Origin: Candidatus Methanoperedens sp.
Lineage (GTDB): Archaea > Halobacteriota > Methanosarcinia > Methanosarcinales > Methanoperedenaceae
Assembly: GCA_026552955.1 (NCBI GenBank)
Contig: JAPMTS010000032.1
Span: 1-64,000, forward strand
DNA: 64,000 bases
Reading direction: 5' to 3'
Made by a program: the position numbers and the translations under genes
Notes under the pieces: model-generated
What the model saw: the letters and a program-made list of their open reading frames with translations, nothing else
Told to the model about the DNA's origin: nothing
Databases searched by the model: none
Shown here: positions 36,891 to 46,305 of the stretch, piece by piece
Layout of the letters: each line of letters opens with the position of its first letter
How positions within the stretch are numbered: position 1 is the first letter of the stretch

Positions 36891-37934
36891 ATGATTGATA
36901 GAAAAGTGCTTTTAGAGAAATTATCTAATGCCCATGGCGTTTCAGGATATGAAGGGAATATCAGGAAGATCATAGAAGAGGAAGTAAAACCCTATGTCGA
37001 TGAAATCAAAACAGATCAAATGGGCAACCTCATTGCAACAAAAAAAGGTGGTAAACCTGTTGTGATGCTTGCCGCCCATATGGATGAGATAGGCTTGATG
37101 GTAAAATATGTTGATGATAAGGGTTTTGCCCGTTTTACAAAAACAGGAGGGTGGTTTGACCAGACCCTTCTTAACCAGCGGATGATAATGCATACGGAGA
37201 ATGGTCCGTTATATGGTGTCCTGGGTTCCAAACCCCCGCATGCCATGAAAGAAGAGGATAAGAACAAAGTGATAAAAGCCGATGATATGTTCATCGATGT
37301 GGGAGCAAAGAGCAAAGAAGATGCCCAGAATATGGGAATAACGACGGGAACTCCTGTCACATCAGATATAGATTTTAGATCCCTTGGAAATGATCTGGTT
37401 ACGGGGAAGGCTTTTGACAACAGGGCAGGCTGTGTAATGCTGATCGAAGCCCTGAGCATGATGAAAAATGTCAAAGCTACGGTCCATGCGGTTTTTACTG
37501 TCCAGGAAGAAGTCGGATTAAAAGGAGCAAAAACTTCCGCATTCAGGTTGAACCCTGATGTGGCTCTTGCTACTGATGTCACTATTACGGGGGACCATCC
37601 GGGAATTGAGAAGAAAGATTCTGCCATCGAGATGGGAAAAGGCCCGTCTGTAACAGTGAGTGACGCCGACGGACGAGGGATAATCGTTCCGGAATCCGTA
37701 TTGAAATGGTTAAAAGAAGCTGCAACGAATATTCCCTACCAGCTTGAAGTGGGAAGCGGAGGCACAACCGATGCAACAGCGATACATCTTACAAAGGAAG
37801 GGATCCCGACAGGTGTTATCAGCATCCCTACTCGTTACATCCATACTCCCGTATCAGTGCTGAGTATGCACGACCTGGAAAAGAGCGCAGAATTGATCGC
37901 AAGGGCGGTTGAGATAGTGGATACGTTTTTCTAA
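36891..37934 (+). CDS. M42 family metallo-aminopeptidase
   Basis: 347-residue di-metal peptidase of the tetrahedral (TET) aminopeptidase/endoglucanase-M family. Metal ligands and catalytic residues are visible: MLAAHMDEIG (His, Asp), KAFDNRAG (bridging Asp), VQEEVG (catalytic Glu pair), DVTITGDHPG (Asp) and the C-terminal RYIHTPVSV (His). It trims peptides in the cytoplasm, usually downstream of the proteasome. GGGAGG lies 9 nt before the ATG. Confidence 0.95.
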   Translation: MIDRKVLLEKLSNAHGVSGYEGNIRKIIEEEVKPYVDEIKTDQMGNLIATKKGGKPVVMLAAHMDEIGLMVKYVDDKGFARFTKTGGWFDQTLLNQRMIMHTENGPLYGVLGSKPPHAMKEEDKNKVIKADDMFIDVGAKSKEDAQNMGITTGTPVTSDIDFRSLGNDLVTGKAFDNRAGCVMLIEALSMMKNVKATVHAVFTVQEEVGLKGAKTSAFRLNPDVALATDVTITGDHPGIEKKDSAIEMGKGPSVTVSDADGRGIIVPESVLKWLKEAATNIPYQLEVGSGGTTDATAIHLTKEGIPTGVISIPTRYIHTPVSVLSMHDLEKSAELIARAVEIVDTFF

Positions 37935-38385
37935 GCCTACTGTTATTGACACAAGTGTACTGTGAACACTTTGGTCTACAGTATCTTAACGGCGCTGGGG
38001 TTGCGACCCCAGACCTCTGCGGCTGCGCCGCCTATGGCGGGGTTTAGTGAAGATAATCGGTTGCATAAAAATTATACCATTCTTTTTCCGGCGCTTGAAC
38101 GATGAGCTTATAGCACTTCCTAAAAAAACCGAAAATTCCGAGTCGCGCCTCGCAAAGGCGCAGATACACATGCCCGCATACGCGGATTCCCGTTCCCGAA
38201 GGGTAATCGGGACGCGGATGAACGCAGATTTATTACGTCGGAACATGTATAAATCAAAGCGTCTCCCCCCATCATGTCCACATATTTTTCAACTAGCCTC
38301 CCAAGTATTCACTCAGCTTCATCGCAAAGAGATTGAAAGGAGGGATGAGCATTGTGCTATTAATTTTAATAACAATTACTCTGTT
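37935..38385. repeat. Gene-free stretch: dispersed palindromic element copy A and direct repeat DR1 copy 1
   Basis: 37987-38075 is copy A of the ~85-bp element: GGCGCTGGGG/CCCCAG hairpin, a GGCTGCGCCGCC hairpin, TGGCGGGG, and an ATCGGTTGCATAAA tail. 38112-38261 is the first copy of a 150-bp direct repeat (second copy 39039-39186) which itself contains CGCGGATTC and GGACGCGGATGAACGCAG arms. No gene is supported here. The following 38262-38385 is the 3' flank of hicA. Confidence 0.7.
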
Positions 38386-38625
38386 TTATTCCAGCAATTT
38401 AATAAACTCTTCTCTTGTCATTCCTGATTGTTTGATGATTGAAATTAAAGTACCCTTTGGGACAGGATCTCTTTTTGGAATGATGACGAGATACTTTTCA
38501 CCTTGACTACCTACTCTTACCAAGGCTCTGTGACTTCCTTTTCCTTTAATAGGTGCATAATCAAACCCTACTCTAAGAAGCCTTTTTATGATCTTTTCAG
38601 ATGATACCAAAGGAAGTTTATTCAC
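38386..38625 (-). CDS. hicA: HicA-type mRNA interferase toxin
   Basis: 79-residue toxin with the dsRNA-binding-like fold: LVSSEKIIKRLLRVGFDYAP, catalytic His in KGKGSHRALVR, and a C-terminal VPKGTLISIIKQSGMTREEF. It cleaves mRNA at the ribosome when HicB is lost. It overlaps hicB by 4 nt, hicB being first. The pair is bracketed by two 150-bp direct repeats. Confidence 0.88.
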   Translation of the reverse strand: MNKLPLVSSEKIIKRLLRVGFDYAPIKGKGSHRALVRVGSQGEKYLVIIPKRDPVPKGTLISIIKQSGMTREEFIKLLE

Positions 38626-38867
38626 ACTTTCACACCAAAAGTAGAAGTGAATTTAGTTGGGGAATGTAAGGATGCAGCAAAATCATTTAATATTCCCAAA
38701 GCTTTGGCATTCTCAAGATATAATTCAACAGCCTCTTTCAGGTTTTCAAGAGCTTCTTCTGGTGTGTCACCCGCACTGGCAACTTCAAGTTCAGGGCATT
38801 TTGAAACATAAACATCATCTTCCTGCCAGATTATAGCTGTAACATTTGATTTTTCCATACTTTTCAT
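38622..38867 (-). CDS. hicB: HicB-type antitoxin
   Basis: 81 residues (ATG 38867; MEKSN nine bases later is an alternative) with the partial RNase-H fold of HicB: ITAIIWQEDD-like first strands, YVSKCPELEVASAGDTPEEALENLKEAV, then an alpha helix. The usual C-terminal DNA-binding module is reduced. It neutralises the adjacent HicA and overlaps it by 4 nt. Confidence 0.85.
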   Translation of the reverse strand: MKSMEKSNVTAIIWQEDDVYVSKCPELEVASAGDTPEEALENLKEAVELYLENAKALGILNDFAASLHSPTKFTSTFGVKV

Positions 38868-39399
38868 CGTATTGAAGGTTAATCTTTGTTATTATATTTT
38901 TGGTCGAACTCTTTCCTGTTTTTAATACTTAACGTGAGCCTGAAAAAAAAACAGAACCTCCGGGAAACCGATAGAATTGCTAAATCTTGAACATCCACAT
39001 GATGCCTGTTAATTCATTCGGGGATCGTTGACGCTTAAAGCACTTCCTAAAAAAACCGCGATCCTGAGTCGCGCCTCGCAAAGGCGCAAACACACATGCC
39101 CGCATACGCGGATTCCCGTTCCCGAAGGGTAATCGGGATGCGGATGAACGCAGATTTATTGTACCGGAAAGGTATAAATCAAAGCGCCCCCTGCCCCTCA
39201 TGCGGCGCCGTTGGTCTGTCGATGACCGGGAAGAAAAATATATTTGAGGAGGCTGGATTTGAAGGCGCTTCGCGCAAAAACACTTTCACACCGCTTTCAA
39301 AAGATATATAAGGAGATGGGTTGTTTGTATAGTATCAGGCTGCGCCGCGAAAGGACGCGAGGCGGTAGGAATAGGGAAGGGTGAAGATGGGGCGGGATT
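38868..39399. repeat. Gene-free stretch: DR1 copy 2 and DR2 copy 1
   Basis: 39039-39186 is the second copy of the 150-bp repeat that also lies on the other side of hicBA. 39275-39409 is the first copy of a different ~133-bp direct repeat (second copy 40268-40397), sharing CTTTCACACCGCTTTC, AAAAGATATATAAGGAG and GGGTTGTTTGTAT. The last bases of this copy supply the ATG of the next ORF. No gene is supported in between. Confidence 0.7.
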
Positions 39400-39588
39400 A
39401 TGGAAAGAAGCTTTGATGATTTTGATCTTAAGAAATTAAAAGACGACCTGGAAGCTTTGATAGAAACGATTGAAATATTGAATGATGAAAAGCTGATGAA
39501 AGGGATAAAAAGCTCCAGAAAAGATCTCGAAGCAGGTAGATTACATGAGCTGAAAAATATTGAGGAGCTTGATGAAGTATGGGAATGA
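39400..39588 (+). CDS. Antitoxin-like 62-residue protein
   Basis: Helical protein reading MERSFDDFDLKKLKDDLEAL, with a second half KSSRKDLEAGRLHELKNIEE that matches the RelB/Phd-like antitoxin tail pattern preceding RelE/ParE toxins. Its stop overlaps the start of a 19-codon toxin fragment (39579-39638). The module appears to have been broken by the incoming second hicBA cassette. Confidence 0.55.
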   Translation: MERSFDDFDLKKLKDDLEALIETIEILNDEKLMKGIKSSRKDLEAGRLHELKNIEELDEVWE

Positions 39589-39638
39589 AATTGGCATATT
39601 TTGACGAGTTTAGAACTGATTTAAAGCAGATTATATAA
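39579..39638 (+). pseudogene. Truncated RelE/ParE-type toxin (N-terminal fragment)
   Basis: Only 19 residues, MGMKLAYFDEFRTDLKQII, remain before a stop. The pattern resembles the first beta strand and helix of RelE-family toxins (a Y-x-x-x-F-x-x-D-L-K type start). The ATG overlaps the antitoxin stop as in intact modules, and the sequence then runs into the convergent hicA end. Confidence 0.4.
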
Positions 39639-39845
39639 ATCATCTATTGTTATTTCCGCATCTCTCAACAATTTTCTGAGTAAGCCTTTTCCGATTACTT
39701 TATGGTTTGGTATGGAAAGTGGTTTTCTTGAACTATCTGACGGATGTTTCATTCGAATATGGCTTCCGGTTTGCCTGGCCGTAACATAGCCCAATTTTCC
39801 CAATGCCTTTACTGCATCTTGACCAGATATTATCGGCAATTTCAT
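39621..39845 (-). CDS. hicA: Second HicA-type toxin
   Basis: 74 residues: LPIISGQDAVKALGKLGYVTAR, catalytic His in QTGSHIRMKH, and the IPNHKVIGKGLLRKLLRDA tail. It overlaps its hicB by 4 nt. It is a different branch from the first HicA, so this is not a simple duplication of that module. The 3' end overlaps a broken RelE-like toxin on the other strand. Confidence 0.9.
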   Translation of the reverse strand: MKLPIISGQDAVKALGKLGYVTARQTGSHIRMKHPSDSSRKPLSIPNHKVIGKGLLRKLLRDAEITIDDLYNLL

Positions 39846-40090
39846 GCTTCTACGGCTACCGTATGGAAACTGAATTCCTGGATATTTGCAATATCAGAAA
39901 TTTCATCCTCACTCTCGTCTTCAAGACACATTTCTATTACTTCGCGTATATTTTTGAGAGCTTCATCAAGAGTCTCTCCCTGGGTATAACAACCTTTTAG
40001 TAGTGGACATTCTACCACATAAAAACCATCTTCGTCTTTTTCAACAATTACGGGTAAAGTGATTTTCGTGGATTTTAGTTTCCTTGCCAT
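39842..40090 (-). CDS. hicB: Second HicB-type antitoxin
   Basis: 82 residues from ATG 40090: ITLPVIVEKDEDGFYVVECPLLKGCYTQG, then ETLDEALKNIREVIEMCLED, the classic HicB core. An upstream TTG at 40114 would add eight residues and is less likely. It pairs with the HicA encoded next to it; the cassette lies between two ~133-bp direct repeats. Confidence 0.88.
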   Translation of the reverse strand: MARKLKSTKITLPVIVEKDEDGFYVVECPLLKGCYTQGETLDEALKNIREVIEMCLEDESEDEISDIANIQEFSFHTVAVEA

Positions 40091-40114
40091 AGTCGATTTA
40101 AAATGCTTTTCCAA

Positions 40115-40476
40115 GATTTAAGGATGTCGTAACTACGAAGTATCACCCATTTGATTATCTTAAACGGCGCTGGGGTGCGACCCCAGACCCCGGCGGATGC
40201 TCCGCCGTTGGCGGGATTTAACATGAAACCATCGGTTGCATATTTTTACGATTCTCCATACATATCACAAAAACACTTTCACACCGCTTTCAAAAGATAT
40301 ATAAGGAGATGGGTTGTTTGTATGGTATCAGGCTGCACAGCGAAAGGCGCGGTCGGAACAGGGAAGGGTGAAAATGGGACGGGATTATGGAAATGAAGGG
40401 CGCGGAAGAGGGCGGAGAGCGCATGTTGGTGATGATGAATGATCAATCTATATTTTAGGTTCAATTTCGAGTTTAT
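40115..40476. repeat. Gene-free stretch: element copy B, DR2 copy 2, cas promoter
   Basis: 40161-40246 is copy B of the ~85-bp GC-rich element (GGCGCTGGGG, CCCCAGACCCC, GGCGGATGCTCCGCC and the ATCGGTTGCATA tail). 40268-40397 is the second copy of the ~133-bp repeat. A TATA-like CTATATTTTAGG (40448-40459) about 25 bp before the cas8b ATG suggests that the cas mRNA is leaderless or nearly so. Confidence 0.65.
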
Positions 40477-42300
40477 ATGTTATCAGCAATAAGAGACATT
40501 GGGAAATGGCAAATTGCCAAGTCAGGAAAACAAGATTTAGATGTACTTATCAAAGAGCCGAATTTTAAGAACGGAGGAAAACTGGTTTTAATAAAAATAA
40601 ATCTTGATGAGAAAAGATTTGAAGGAGTTGAACTGGAGGACTATGATTCCTCTAAAATCCACAAATACCTTTTCAGAGGAGGGGTATCCCAAGGGCCAAA
40701 TCCAACCCCTATATCAATTATCAATATTAAAAAACCTCAGAAGACTTATGAAGGAAAGATTCAAAAATGGTTCAGTAAATATTCCAACAATAGCGCTAAT
40801 TCAAAGGAAGAAAAAGAATTTATAGAAAACATAAAAGTCATTCTTTTAGATCATCATGATCAAATTGTCCAAGCAATAGATACTTGTATTTCAGACATAC
40901 CTAAAAAAGAAGGTAAGCTTTTAACGTTAAAGATTATGCAAGGTAAAGAATGGAAATATATCGGTGATTTTGAGATTTTTAAGAAATTGCTAACAGAAAA
41001 AGAATCTAAAATAATAGGGGAGAAAATTGCAAATTGCTCTATATGCGGGATGCCAAAAGAGTTATCAGAAGATGTGGGAGTTTTTAAGTTTTACACAACT
41101 GATAAGCCAGGATTCATAAGCGGGGGTTTTAAAGAAGACGATTCATGGAAAAATTTTCCTGTTTGTTCTGTGTGCAAACTTGAATTAGAAGAAGGGCGAA
41201 AGTTTGTTGAAGCTAACCTCAATTATAGGTTTTATGGACTCAGTTATTTACTTATACCAAAACTCCTTCTAACAAAAGTTGATGCCGAAATTATTGGAAT
41301 TTTGCTTGATAGTAATAAGAAGATTTCACTAAAAGAAAGGATAAAGAAAAGAATAACAGATAATGAAGAAGAAATCTTAGAAGCGCTTGCGAATGAGAAA
41401 GATATATTAACATTTAGCTTCCTATTTTTAAAGTCAGAGCAAAGTGCTGAAAGAATATTATTACTTATAGAAGATGTCTTCCCATCAAGAATTAATAGAA
41501 TTTTCAAAGCAAAGGATTATGCTGATGAGATCACAGGGGACAGCTTTACATTAGGAAAAATCAGGTTTTTTTTTACCAAGTCTGATGAGAATAAAAGAGA
41601 TTATGATCTTAATACATATTTTTTAGATATTGTAGATAATATTTTCAGAGGAGTACCAATTGACTTTTCTTTTTTGAATAGATTTTTTTTAATAAAGATA
41701 CGGAGGGACTTTTTAGACTATGATAGTAAAGGGAAAGATAAATTCAATTTTCACTCATCAATAAAAAATGCTTTGATGAGTATAATATTTTTTGAAAATC
41801 TTGGTTTAATAAACTTTGCGGAGATGAAAGATTTGGAAGAAAGTAAATTTGAAGATGTGTTTAAGAAATATGGCAATACCTTTAGCTCACCAGTTAGAAG
41901 AGGGCTTTTCCTTACAGGAGCTTTAACAGAAATGCTGTTGAGAAAACAGGGAATAGAGAGGGGAGCTAAGCCTTTTTTGAAGAAGCTTAAAGGGCTAAAA
42001 ATGGATGATAGAGATATTAAAGCCCTTTTACCTGCAATACAAAATAAGTTTGAAGAGTATAAATCATTCGGGAAAGGGAAACGGCTCGTCGCTGAAGAAG
42101 CGTATAATTATCTCTTTACCTCTGGAGATAACTGGAAATTATCTGTTGATGAGATTAACTTCTTCTTTGCAGGGGGCATGAATCTTGTTGGAGAGATTAA
42201 CAATATTCTGTATGCAAAAGGTGAAAAAGATGTTGATTTAGAAGAAGGCATTCAGTCTAATGAAGAAACAAGTATAAAAAATATTAGTAAGGAGAACTAA
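40477..42300 (+). CDS. cas8b: CRISPR type I-B large subunit Cas8b (Csh1/TM1802 family)
   Basis: 607-residue large subunit of the I-B Cascade complex, expected to recognise the PAM and position target DNA. It begins LSAIRDIGKW and has a zinc-ribbon from CSIC (Cys187, 190) and CSVC (Cys230, 233), a landmark of Csh1-type Cas8b. The rest is helical and Lys-rich, as usual. First gene of the cas8b-cas7-cas5-cas3 interference operon; cas7 starts 3 nt later. Base composition is AT-rich relative to the core genome. Confidence 0.9.
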   Translation: MLSAIRDIGKWQIAKSGKQDLDVLIKEPNFKNGGKLVLIKINLDEKRFEGVELEDYDSSKIHKYLFRGGVSQGPNPTPISIINIKKPQKTYEGKIQKWFSKYSNNSANSKEEKEFIENIKVILLDHHDQIVQAIDTCISDIPKKEGKLLTLKIMQGKEWKYIGDFEIFKKLLTEKESKIIGEKIANCSICGMPKELSEDVGVFKFYTTDKPGFISGGFKEDDSWKNFPVCSVCKLELEEGRKFVEANLNYRFYGLSYLLIPKLLLTKVDAEIIGILLDSNKKISLKERIKKRITDNEEEILEALANEKDILTFSFLFLKSEQSAERILLLIEDVFPSRINRIFKAKDYADEITGDSFTLGKIRFFFTKSDENKRDYDLNTYFLDIVDNIFRGVPIDFSFLNRFFLIKIRRDFLDYDSKGKDKFNFHSSIKNALMSIIFFENLGLINFAEMKDLEESKFEDVFKKYGNTFSSPVRRGLFLTGALTEMLLRKQGIERGAKPFLKKLKGLKMDDRDIKALLPAIQNKFEEYKSFGKGKRLVAEEAYNYLFTSGDNWKLSVDEINFFFAGGMNLVGEINNILYAKGEKDVDLEEGIQSNEETSIKNISKEN

Positions 42301-42303
42301 ATT

Positions 42304-43224
42304 ATGTCAGAATTAATAAAAAATCGCAGTGAGATCCTTTTCCTATACGATGTAACCAATGCCAATCCTAATGGAGATCCAATGGATGAAAACAAACCGA
42401 GGATTGATGAAGAGACCGGGAAAAACATTGTTACAGATGTCAGATTAAAGAGAACGATCAGGGATTATCTACATGATTACAAGCAAAAAGATGTTGATGT
42501 ATTTATAATAGACACTAGAGATGACAAGGGTAATTTAAGAACCAAGGAAGATCGTTTAGGCGACTTTAAAACTCAGGAAGATTTGCTTGATAAATGTATA
42601 GACATAAGACTTTTCGGTGCTACTACCGCAGTTGAAGGAAAAAACATGGTATTAACTGGTCCTGTCCAGTTTAAATATGGACGATCACTCCATAAAGTCG
42701 ATTTAATTTATATAAAAGGGACAACCGTGATGCCTTCTAAAGCCGATAAAAAACAAGGAACATTTACAGAGAGATACATTCTTCCCTATTCTCTTATTGG
42801 ATTTTATGGAATTGTAAATGAGAATGCAGCATCAAATCAGGGACTTAAGTTAACAGAAGAAGATATTTCTTTGATGCTTGAAGGCATCTGGAATGGGACA
42901 AAAAACTTAATATCTGGTTCCAAATTTGGACAAATTCCCAGATTATTAATGCAGATTGTATATAAAGAGGGTAATTTTTACATTGGAGAATTGGACAAAA
43001 GGATATTCCATATTACAAATAAAAACAATGAAAAAGAAATAAGGGATATATCCGATCTAAAAATAGACATAACAGATCTCACAAAGGCCTTGAATGAATA
43101 TAAAGGCAAAATTGAAAAGATCAGGTTGAAAGTTGATGAAAGAATTACCTTTATGTCAAACGGGCAAGATATTAAGATAGAGAATGCTTTGAGCGGATTT
43201 ACAGTAGAATTTCTCAAATATTAA
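42304..43224 (+). CDS. cas7: CRISPR backbone protein Cas7 (Csh2 type)
   Basis: 306-residue RAMP protein that forms the crRNA-binding backbone of Cascade. The N-terminus has the family signature EILFLYDVTNANPNGDPMDEN with LKRTIRDYL, and RLFGATTAVEGKN further on. AAGGAG lies just before the ATG. It sits 3 nt after cas8b and 8 nt before cas5. Confidence 0.95.
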   Translation: MSELIKNRSEILFLYDVTNANPNGDPMDENKPRIDEETGKNIVTDVRLKRTIRDYLHDYKQKDVDVFIIDTRDDKGNLRTKEDRLGDFKTQEDLLDKCIDIRLFGATTAVEGKNMVLTGPVQFKYGRSLHKVDLIYIKGTTVMPSKADKKQGTFTERYILPYSLIGFYGIVNENAASNQGLKLTEEDISLMLEGIWNGTKNLISGSKFGQIPRLLMQIVYKEGNFYIGELDKRIFHITNKNNEKEIRDISDLKIDITDLTKALNEYKGKIEKIRLKVDERITFMSNGQDIKIENALSGFTVEFLKY

Positions 43225-43232
43225 AGGCAATT

Positions 43233-43964
43233 ATGAAAGTATTAGTTTTTGACATCTGGGGAGATTATGGGCATTTTCGAAAATTTTACACGACATCGTC
43301 CCCCCTTACTTTTTCATTCCCACCACCTTCAACTATAGCAGGTATTTTAGGTGCAATTTTTGGAGCAAGTAAAGACGAATATTTAAAGATTTTTTCTCTA
43401 ACTAAATGTAGGATTGCGCTCAAGATTGTTAAGCCCATTAAAAAAGTAAGAATGGGATTGAATTTTATAAATACAAAAGGTAATTATTGGACACCAATAT
43501 TAAGAATTACTCCAAAAAGCACCCATGAACCAAGAACTCAGATTAGAACTGAATTCTTGAAGGATCCTTATTTTAGAATTTACTTTATTCATGAAGATGA
43601 AACGATTTTATTTAGACTTGCCAAGTTTGTAGAAGAACATAACAGTATTTACACAATTTCTTTAGGCTTAAGCGAATTACTGGCTGATTTTAAATTCATT
43701 GGAATCTACAATACAGAGAAAATTTTAAATGGAGCAGCGGTTGAAATTTACACCCCAATTGTTGCAAGCAATCTGACTCCTAACAGATTCGAGATCGAAC
43801 CAGAAAAAAAATATTTTAAGGAAAAAATCCCGATTATAATGAATCCTGAAAGAATAATTGAAAAATACAATGATGTAATTTTCGAGTCTCAAGGAAAGAC
43901 CATAAAGGCACAATTAAACACTTATTATAAGCTTGAAAATGGAGAAAATATTGCCTTCTTCTAA
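43233..43964 (+). CDS. cas5: CRISPR-associated protein Cas5 (type I-B)
   Basis: 243-residue RAMP that caps the 5' handle end of the crRNA in Cascade. The N-terminus VLVFDIWGDYGHFRKFYTTSS is followed by the Pro-rich FSFPPPSTIAGILGAIFG typical of Cas5h. It overlaps the start of cas3 by 26 nt. Confidence 0.93.
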   Translation: MKVLVFDIWGDYGHFRKFYTTSSPLTFSFPPPSTIAGILGAIFGASKDEYLKIFSLTKCRIALKIVKPIKKVRMGLNFINTKGNYWTPILRITPKSTHEPRTQIRTEFLKDPYFRIYFIHEDETILFRLAKFVEEHNSIYTISLGLSELLADFKFIGIYNTEKILNGAAVEIYTPIVASNLTPNRFEIEPEKKYFKEKIPIIMNPERIIEKYNDVIFESQGKTIKAQLNTYYKLENGENIAFF

Positions 43965-46305
43965 CCTTTATTCTCACCCTGGCAGACTGTTGGAAGAACA
44001 TTTAATTGGTGTGGCAAATTTAGCTGACTCATTTTGTAAAGACAAATCATTCCCTCAACAAGAACGACTAAAAATTCTAACCAGAACAATTGCATTATCT
44101 CATGACTTAGGTAAAGCAACAACATTTTTTCAAAATTACTTAAAAGCAGATGAGAAAGAAAAACTAAAATTTAAAAACCAAAAAGAAACCCATCATGGGC
44201 TTTTTTCAGCAGTTTGTGCTTATTATCTTGTTAAAGAATTATTGTATAGAACCAATGAAGATGTTGGATATTATCCTTTCTTTGCTTTCGAGGTTGTTAA
44301 AAGGCATCATGGTAATTTGCAGGATTTGATTGATGAAGCAATCTTTAATGATGAAGATAAAAAATTAGTTAACAAACAGCTTGAAAATATCAATGAAGCA
44401 AAATTTACTGTCCTCTCACAACATCTTTTTGAAGCTGGTCTGCCGATTAAACTAACAAAAAAGAATATTTCTGACTGGATTGATAGATTTCCAAAAGAAT
44501 TAAGAGCTATCAAGAAAGCTCTGCGTCTGAATATTGGTGATGCCTCAAATTATCTGCTTTTGAATCTTCTTTATTCCATTTTACTTGATGGTGATAAAAG
44601 CGACGTTGTAGTTAGAGATATTTCCCACTTTGATAGGCAAACAGGGAGTATTTCGGTGAATATTGTAGATACATATAAGTCTAAACAATCATTTCAGGAG
44701 TCATCAATTAATGCGATAAGGGAGTCTGCGTATCGCGAAGTCATTAATAAAGAGATCGATATTGAGAAAAGATTTTACTCAATAAATCTACCCACAGGTC
44801 TTGGAAAAACCCTTATTTCCTTATCCTTTGCTCTAAAATTGCGGGAATTGGCGAATACTAATACCCAGGGCAAATTTGTACCACGAATTATATACGCATT
44901 ACCGTTCTTAAGTATAATCGAACAAAATAGTGATGTTATTGAGAAAGTGCTCAAAGCCAATGGGATTTCACCATATAACAACATATTATTGAAGCACCAT
45001 CATTTATCCGAAATTTCATATCAGATTAATATAAATGAAGATTTTGAATCAGATAGCGCAAAAATCATGATAGAGGGATGGAACTCTGAAATTATTGTTA
45101 CAACTTTTGTTCAATTGTTTCATACTTTGTTAACAAATAGAAATAAGAATCTTAGAAAGTTCCATAGGATCAATAATTCCATAATTATCCTTGACGAGAT
45201 ACAGTCCATCCCAATAAAATATTGGTTATTAATTAAAACAATTTTCCAATTTATAACGGAGAAATTAAATGTTTATGTCATTTTTGTGACGGCTACAGAA
45301 CCGCTTATCATTGAAAAGAAGGATATGGTTAGCCTTGTTGAAAGAGATAAATATTTCAAGACAATGAATAGGGTTATACTAAAACCATCACTTGATAAGG
45401 ATTTAACACTGGAAGAATTATATTATACTTTTAAAATCGAGCAAGACAAAAGGTATCTCTTTATTTTCAATACCATTAGCGCCGCCAAAAAGTATTATGA
45501 GTTAGCTAAAGCAGACCACAAAGATATTTCCTTCCTTTCAACTCATATAATTCCAAAAGAAAGACTTACGAGGATTAGTGATATGAAGAAGGGTAAATAT
45601 AAGATTGTAATCACTACTCAGCTTGTCGAGGCTGGAGTGGATATAGACTTTGATATAGTGGTGAGAGATTTAGCTCCACTAGATTCTATTAATCAGGCTG
45701 CTGGAAGATGCAACAGAAATAATTTTGGCAAGGAAAAGGGAGATGTTTATGTTTTTTCGCTTAAAGATGAAAATGGTAAAAAATTTTCATCATATATATA
45801 TGATTCAGTTTTAATTGATATAACAAAAAAGATATTAGGTAAACATCAAGAAATCCAAGAACAAGAATTTCTTGAACTTATAAATAATTATTACAAAGAA
45901 ACCTTTGAGAAAAAATCACATGATGAATCAAGAAAGATATTAGAAGCGATTGGAAAGTTGCGGTATGATTCTGAAGAGCGTGAGAATATATCTATTTCTG
46001 ATTTTAAATTAATAGATGAAGATTATCCTAAGAAAGATGTTTTTGTTGAACTTGATGACGATGCCAAGGAGCTTTGGAGCAAATACATGGAGCTTAAGGC
46101 AAAAGATTTATTTGAACAAAAAAAGGCATTTGATGCAATTAAAGCAGATTTCTATCAATATGTTATTTCAATTCCAACAAAAGTAAAGAATTCTCCTCAA
46201 GAAGGTGTTTTCTTGGGTTATGTGAGAAATGAAGTTCTAGCTGACTATTATAATTTAGAGACAGGGTTCATAACAAAGGATGATAGAAGTATTATTATAT
46301 GGTGA
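43939..46305 (+). CDS. cas3: CRISPR effector nuclease-helicase Cas3
   Basis: 788 residues from ATG 43939 (a TTG two codons earlier is not needed). N-terminal HD nuclease: HPGRLLEEHLIGV, ALSHDLGKATTFF (His55, Asp56) and KRHHGN. Superfamily 2 helicase from about residue 270: Walker A LPTGLGKT, Walker B ILDEIQSI, motif III VTATEPL, and motif VI NQAAGRCNRNN. It unwinds and degrades DNA recruited by Cascade. It overlaps the cas5 end by 26 nt and closes the interference operon. Confidence 0.95.
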   Translation: MEKILPSSNLYSHPGRLLEEHLIGVANLADSFCKDKSFPQQERLKILTRTIALSHDLGKATTFFQNYLKADEKEKLKFKNQKETHHGLFSAVCAYYLVKELLYRTNEDVGYYPFFAFEVVKRHHGNLQDLIDEAIFNDEDKKLVNKQLENINEAKFTVLSQHLFEAGLPIKLTKKNISDWIDRFPKELRAIKKALRLNIGDASNYLLLNLLYSILLDGDKSDVVVRDISHFDRQTGSISVNIVDTYKSKQSFQESSINAIRESAYREVINKEIDIEKRFYSINLPTGLGKTLISLSFALKLRELANTNTQGKFVPRIIYALPFLSIIEQNSDVIEKVLKANGISPYNNILLKHHHLSEISYQININEDFESDSAKIMIEGWNSEIIVTTFVQLFHTLLTNRNKNLRKFHRINNSIIILDEIQSIPIKYWLLIKTIFQFITEKLNVYVIFVTATEPLIIEKKDMVSLVERDKYFKTMNRVILKPSLDKDLTLEELYYTFKIEQDKRYLFIFNTISAAKKYYELAKADHKDISFLSTHIIPKERLTRISDMKKGKYKIVITTQLVEAGVDIDFDIVVRDLAPLDSINQAAGRCNRNNFGKEKGDVYVFSLKDENGKKFSSYIYDSVLIDITKKILGKHQEIQEQEFLELINNYYKETFEKKSHDESRKILEAIGKLRYDSEERENISISDFKLIDEDYPKKDVFVELDDDAKELWSKYMELKAKDLFEQKKAFDAIKADFYQYVISIPTKVKNSPQEGVFLGYVRNEVLADYYNLETGFITKDDRSIIIW

